From the NCBI GenBank assembly GCA_027488495.1, contig JAIYBO010000117.1, positions 1-8,494 of the forward strand: a stretch of DNA of 8,494 nucleotides. The letters run 5' to 3'. This document shows, in pieces, positions 5,976 to 8,494 of the stretch (position 1 is its first letter; every line of letters starts with the position of its first letter). The translations under genes and the position numbers were made by a program. The DNA comes from Bacteroidota bacterium (lineage in GTDB: Bacteria > Bacteroidota > Bacteroidia > NS11-12g > UBA955). The notes beneath the pieces were generated by a model, which saw nothing but the letters and a program-made list of their open reading frames with translations, made no database searches and was not told the origin of the DNA.

Positions 5976-7259
5976 TTATTGAGGCGTGAATCGGGGATCG
6001 CATTTCCTGTTTAGGTAAAAATGGGAAAACACCAAAAAAACCAATCCGCCCAAACCTTGTATACGAAATCCGCTGATATTTTTTCTCCATTCAAACGGCA
6101 ATGCCTCAAAAAAGACAATCGCCCCCATCAACAAAGCTCCAATGAACAAGCCAATCAGTATAGATTTCGACACAAACCTATCACCCAAAATACAATCATT
6201 CAATATGAGTATAGCCATGGGCCACATCATGAACAAAGAATAATCTCTTTGATGCGGAAAAGCCAAAGGAATGGATGCCAAAAATATTGACATTACCCAA
6301 AGATTGGCATGTTGAATACGGCCGTTTTTGAATTGCACGAGCCAATACCAACAAGAGCCCAATACCAACAACCGGAAAATTTGGGTTGTCACAAAAACAC
6401 CCCTCTCACCCATAGAAAACCAATCAATCCGTGATTCACCTTCAACATTCAGTCCAGTGAGATATTTGGTAATCAAAGCGCCCATGTCGATAAATCCACC
6501 CTCACCCAATTCCACAATGTGATTTTTAGAAAATGGATTGATGTTTGCCAGCCATCCGCGCAAGATCTCATTGTGATAATTGAATGGCAAATACACGTAA
6601 GGCAATAAAACCATCAAAATACAAAGTAAAACCGCCACAGAAAAAGCACGCCAATTCTTCATTAAAAACAATTGACCCACCATGAAGATGGGTAATATCT
6701 TTAGGGTTACACCAAACGACAAACCCGCTAATCGCTTGAATGCGTTTTCTATTCTACCTTCAAAGGCTCGGATAACGCCCCAAACAATCAGAATGGTCAT
6801 TTGGCCATATAGAATATTGAGAAAAACCCAACGATAAGTAATCAATGCAAATACAAACCAAAACCAAAATCCTTTCTTGTTTTGGGGTGGCTGAAAGGTT
6901 CTATAAACGAACTGAATAAGCTGATAAACAAAAAATAGATTCAATGAATTCCAAAACAACTTCAACACAAACAAACCAAAGGGAATGTCTTCCGTAACCA
7001 CAAATTTGGGAAGCAGTGTGAAAGGCGTTAACAAACTCGCAAACAAAGGGCTGTAATAATAATACAAAGCCCAACCTTGTGCGTTATAAGGTTGCGTATA
7101 TGGATTCTCTAGCCTGGTTAAACGCTCTGCCGCACCAAAAAAAATATTTAAATCATTGTTGGTGCTCAAGCTTCTGAGAAACGGCCAAGCCAATAATGCA
7201 GCAAAAACCCAAATCAGAATTTTGATGTTCTTTTTGTATGGAAATTGTTCGTCTGTCAA
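5976..7259 (-). CDS. Polytopic GT87-like (DUF2029) glycosyltransferase
   Basis: The 427-residue product is a multi-spanning membrane protein with about ten hydrophobic helices, the first at about 12-30. After helix 1 comes the GT-C style loop NDLNIFFGAAERLTRLENPY (35-54), with the candidate catalytic acid D36. YYYYSPLFASLLTPF (66-80) follows. This matches the GT87 pattern of D-x-x-x-(Y/F)-x-A-A followed by NPY and YxYPPL. From family knowledge such enzymes use polyprenyl-phosphate-linked mannose or similar donors at the outer face of the cytoplasmic membrane; donor and acceptor here are unknown. The start is TTG at 7259: an in-frame stop lies 21 nt upstream with no ATG between, and no ATG follows for well over 100 residues. 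Downstream on the same strand lie the T9SS-cargo and small membrane-protein genes. Confidence 0.82.
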   Translation of the reverse strand: MTDEQFPYKKNIKILIWVFAALLAWPFLRSLSTNNDLNIFFGAAERLTRLENPYTQPYNAQGWALYYYYSPLFASLLTPFTLLPKFVVTEDIPFGLFVLKLFWNSLNLFFVYQLIQFVYRTFQPPQNKKGFWFWFVFALITYRWVFLNILYGQMTILIVWGVIRAFEGRIENAFKRLAGLSFGVTLKILPIFMVGQLFLMKNWRAFSVAVLLCILMVLLPYVYLPFNYHNEILRGWLANINPFSKNHIVELGEGGFIDMGALITKYLTGLNVEGESRIDWFSMGERGVFVTTQIFRLLVLGSCWYWLVQFKNGRIQHANLWVMSIFLASIPLAFPHQRDYSLFMMWPMAILILNDCILGDRFVSKSILIGLFIGALLMGAIVFFEALPFEWRKNISGFRIQGLGGLVFLVFSHFYLNRKCDPRFTPQ

Positions 7260-7272
7260 AATGAATTTGATA

Positions 7273-7280
7273 CAAATTTA
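7273..7280 (-). promoter_or_regulatory. Candidate -7 promoter element of the GT87-like gene (TAAATTTG)
   Basis: This exact TAnnTTTG match on the minus strand has a 13-nt leader before the TTG start. The nearest upstream TTG (7309-7307) is 26 nt away, longer than the usual spacing. It lies in the 158-bp divergent region between the glycosyltransferase and the tRNA gene. Confidence 0.35.
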
Positions 7281-7373
7281 ACCAATGAAACATGTAAACT
7301 CACATTCAACTCAGGTTAATCGTCCATCGATCCAATAAATTGGGGTGATTGAGAGTTTTAACTTTCAACTTTA

Positions 7374-7409
7374 TTTGAGCAATAATACAAATCTATTGCA
7401 CTAATTTTG
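7374..7409 (+). promoter_or_regulatory. Candidate promoter of tRNA-Arg (TTTG ... TAATTTTG)
   Basis: An exact -7 motif TAATTTTG (7402-7409) ends 8 nt before the first base of the tRNA. A TTTG at 7374-7377 may be the -33 element; the 24-nt spacing is slightly longer than the usual 19-23. This is the only candidate in the window with both boxes arguable. Confidence 0.45.
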
Positions 7410-7417
7410 CAGCCCTT

Positions 7418-7489
7418 GGCCCCGTAGTTCAATGGATAGAATAGATGTTTCCTAAACATTTGATATGAGTTCGATTCTCGTCGGGGCTA
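7418..7489 (+). tRNA. tRNA-Arg (anticodon CCT, reads AGG)
   Basis: The 72-nt cloverleaf folds completely. The acceptor GGCCCCG (7418-7424) pairs with CGGGGCT (7482-7488), the first pair being G1-U72. It is followed by U8 A9 and a D-stem GTTC/GAAT (7427-7430, 7439-7442) with GG in its loop. The anticodon stem GATGT/ACATT encloses the loop TTCCTAA, with anticodon CCT at 7451-7453. The T-arm is ATGAG-TTCGATT-CTCGT (7465-7481), with discriminator A at 7489. CCA is not encoded (CTA follows). It decodes the arginine codon AGG. Confidence 0.95.
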
Positions 7490-7495
7490 CTAAAC

Positions 7496-7524
7496 CCACC
7501 TTCTATTGAGGGTGGTTTTTTTTT
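7496..7524 (+). terminator. Intrinsic terminator of tRNA-Arg
   Basis: An 8-bp stem CCACCTTC/GAGGGTGG (one G-U pair) with a TATT loop is followed directly by nine T residues (7516-7524), starting 7 nt after the tRNA. This is a textbook rho-independent terminator on the plus strand. Confidence 0.92.
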
Positions 7525-7559
7525 GCGATTTTGGTTTTGAGTTTCAATAGATCATAGAA

Positions 7560-7603
7560 AAATAGAAAAAGGGTTGCTATGAATAGCAACCCTTTTTCTA
7601 TTT
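7560..7603. terminator. Perfect 21-bp inverted repeat, probable bidirectional terminator
   Basis: The arms at 7560-7580 and 7583-7603 are exact reverse complements with only GA between them. The GC core GGGTTGCTAT is flanked by AGAAAAA on one side and TTTTTCT on the other, so a T-rich tail follows the stem in both directions. It overlaps the stop codon of the small secreted-protein gene (7602-7604), which it would terminate on the minus strand. On the plus strand it backs up the tRNA terminator 36 bp away. Confidence 0.85.
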
Positions 7604-7913
7604 AGAATTTTGGACAACCATGAGATCTTCGAGCGCCCCTATATTTTCTTTTTCGCAAAATGGGTTTAAGTTTATTAGAGGTTGATTTATTTCCCCATTT
7701 TCTCACCATATACCTACCTTTTTTCGGCTTTTCACAACCCTTATCAATGTGTGTATTTGCATCAAAAATCACTGATGGGCAAACGCTATTTGTTTTGGTT
7801 ACAGGTGATCTCCAAATACCAGTCAAAAGTCCGTTTCCATTTTCAAATTTGCAATCGCCTTTAACGGGCATAGACAACATTAAAACGATGATAATCAATA
7901 ACTTGTTTTTCAT
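7602..7913 (-). CDS. Small secreted cationic four-cysteine protein, unknown function
   Basis: From ATG 7913 the product is 103 residues. An N-terminal signal peptide (MKNKLLIIIVLMLSMPVKG) has a likely cleavage site after G19. The mature part of 84 residues contains four cysteines (C21, C45, C60, C100), enough for two disulfides. It has about 21 Lys/Arg against 5 acidic residues, with the basic residues concentrated after residue 62, including RKRK (87-90) and ARR (94-96). I recognise no family. The frame extends upstream to a GTG at 7970, but the ATG is preferred because it places the signal peptide at the N-terminus and follows an A-rich AGAAAAA leader. The stop sits inside a strong terminator, which supports minus-strand expression. 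The opposite-strand frame (7660-7974) is less convincing. The gene lies 83 bp after the downstream end of the glycosyltransferase gene. A cell-surface or antimicrobial-like role is only speculation. Confidence 0.65.
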   Translation of the reverse strand: MKNKLLIIIVLMLSMPVKGDCKFENGNGLLTGIWRSPVTKTNSVCPSVIFDANTHIDKGCEKPKKGRYMVRKWGNKSTSNKLKPILRKRKYRGARRSHGCPKF

Positions 7914-7996
7914 TTTTTCTAATTTTAAGTGTGAAACTGTAAAAATGAAGGCCTTCGATTGCACAAACACCTAAATGTACTTTTACCCCCAAAAAA

Positions 7997-8494
7997 TTAT
8001 CTCAATTTGAAAATTAAATAATCACCGTTGCCAAAAATCATTGGCCATTTACAAGCCTGTCCGATTACGGCATTTTCGTATTCGCTATTCTTGATAACCG
8101 CTTCGTTGATCACTGCGTATTCAGCGCCCAAATTTCTCAACCTATTCCAATCCGCTTCCGTTTTAACTTGTTCCGGAAATACGGTCCAACCACTGCGATG
8201 TATCAAATACAACTCTTGGGGATTCGCACTAGAAACCATCACAATTTTTGCATTTTGGGGAATACAATTGGCAACGTCATTTTCCAATTTCTGCTTATAT
8301 TTTTCAGTGTCCTTAATAAAATGATCGTGAAACTGGTTTGAAATTGATTCAACACAAAACAGGATTGCCAACACGGAAATCCAACGTGATTTAAGTCCAT
8401 AAACCATCAAACCCTCCAAGCCAAAACTCGCCAACAAACACATAACGGGAACAAAAGGGATGGAATAATAGGTGTGTTGAGGAAAAACCGACCC
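7997..8494 (-). CDS. Partial GT-C membrane glycosyltransferase (PMT/ArnT-like), C-terminal part
   Basis: The frame is open from the right edge to the stop at 7997-7999, giving 166 residues of the C-terminus. The first visible residues, FPQHTYYSIPFVPVMCLLASFGLEGL, match the conserved H-x-YY-x-x-P-x-x-P motif before a transmembrane helix that is typical of PMT_2/ArnT-like glycosyltransferases. A second helix follows (about SRWISVLAILFCVES). Beyond it is a soluble C-terminal domain with a phosphatidylinositol-glycan-style Rossmann-like pattern: NAKIVMVSSANPQELYLIHRSGW, GAEYAVINEA and a final GDYLIFKLR strand. From family knowledge such proteins transfer a sugar from a lipid-phosphate donor to lipid A, proteins or glycans at the outer face of the membrane. 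The catalytic N-terminal loop lies outside the window, so the assignment rests on the C-terminal half. Confidence 0.7.
   Translation of the reverse strand, partial: GSVFPQHTYYSIPFVPVMCLLASFGLEGLMVYGLKSRWISVLAILFCVESISNQFHDHFIKDTEKYKQKLENDVANCIPQNAKIVMVSSANPQELYLIHRSGWTVFPEQVKTEADWNRLRNLGAEYAVINEAVIKNSEYENAVIGQACKWPMIFGNGDYLIFKLR

Noticed and set aside
7418..7489. tRNA-Arg as an integration (attachment) site for a mobile element
   Set aside because: No repeat of the tRNA 3' end is visible elsewhere in the window and no integrase or phage gene is present.
7660..7974. Plus-strand open frame of 104 codons opposite the small secreted-protein gene
   Set aside because: It lacks a credible N-terminus, ends in the intergenic region, and has no terminator of its own. 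The minus-strand frame has a signal peptide, paired cysteines and a terminator at its stop.
1..8494. CRISPR array, insertion sequence or restriction/defence module
   Set aside because: No regularly spaced repeats, transposase-like motifs, terminal inverted repeats around a gene, or nuclease/helicase domains were seen on either strand.

Overview
The window looks like chromosomal DNA from a member of the Bacteroidota. Three things point there. One secreted protein carries a type IX secretion (T9SS) type A C-terminal sorting domain. Exact copies of the Bacteroidota -7 promoter motif TAnnTTTG sit just ahead of most genes. Purine-rich Shine-Dalgarno sequences are largely absent. The base composition is moderately AT-rich. 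I cannot name a genus.

Layout. Bases 1-1238 (minus strand) hold the ribosome-assembly GTPase gene era, followed 11 nt downstream by a truncated membrane-protein gene that runs off the left edge. Divergently, with only 15 bp between, lies an exported GH16-family beta-glucanase-like protein (1254-2459, plus). Next is rmlA (2557-3426, plus), which makes dTDP-glucose. It converges on tyrS (3489-4787, minus), with an imperfect hairpin at the junction. Upstream of tyrS on the minus strand are a small two-helix membrane protein with a possible bacterial PH-like domain (4811-5230), a T9SS-exported protein (5230-5925, overlapping the previous gene by 1 nt as TAATG), and a GT87-like polytopic mannosyltransferase (5976-7259, TTG start). 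A tRNA-Arg(CCT) gene (7418-7489, plus) follows with a strong intrinsic terminator. Then come a perfect 21-bp inverted repeat acting as a probable bidirectional terminator, a small secreted cationic four-cysteine protein (7602-7913, minus), and the C-terminal part of a PMT/ArnT-like GT-C glycosyltransferase that runs off the right edge (7997-8494, minus).

How the genes fit together. There are two themes: translation housekeeping (era, tyrS, tRNA-Arg) and the cell envelope or surface glycans (RmlA nucleotide sugar, two GT-C-type membrane glycosyltransferases, exported GH16 protein, T9SS cargo). No single dedicated pathway is evident, and I see no mobile element, CRISPR array, phage gene or defence system. 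The least explained items are the small secreted cationic protein, the T9SS-cargo/membrane-protein coupled pair, and the very compact era/GH16 divergent start region. I did not find a clear new multi-gene system.
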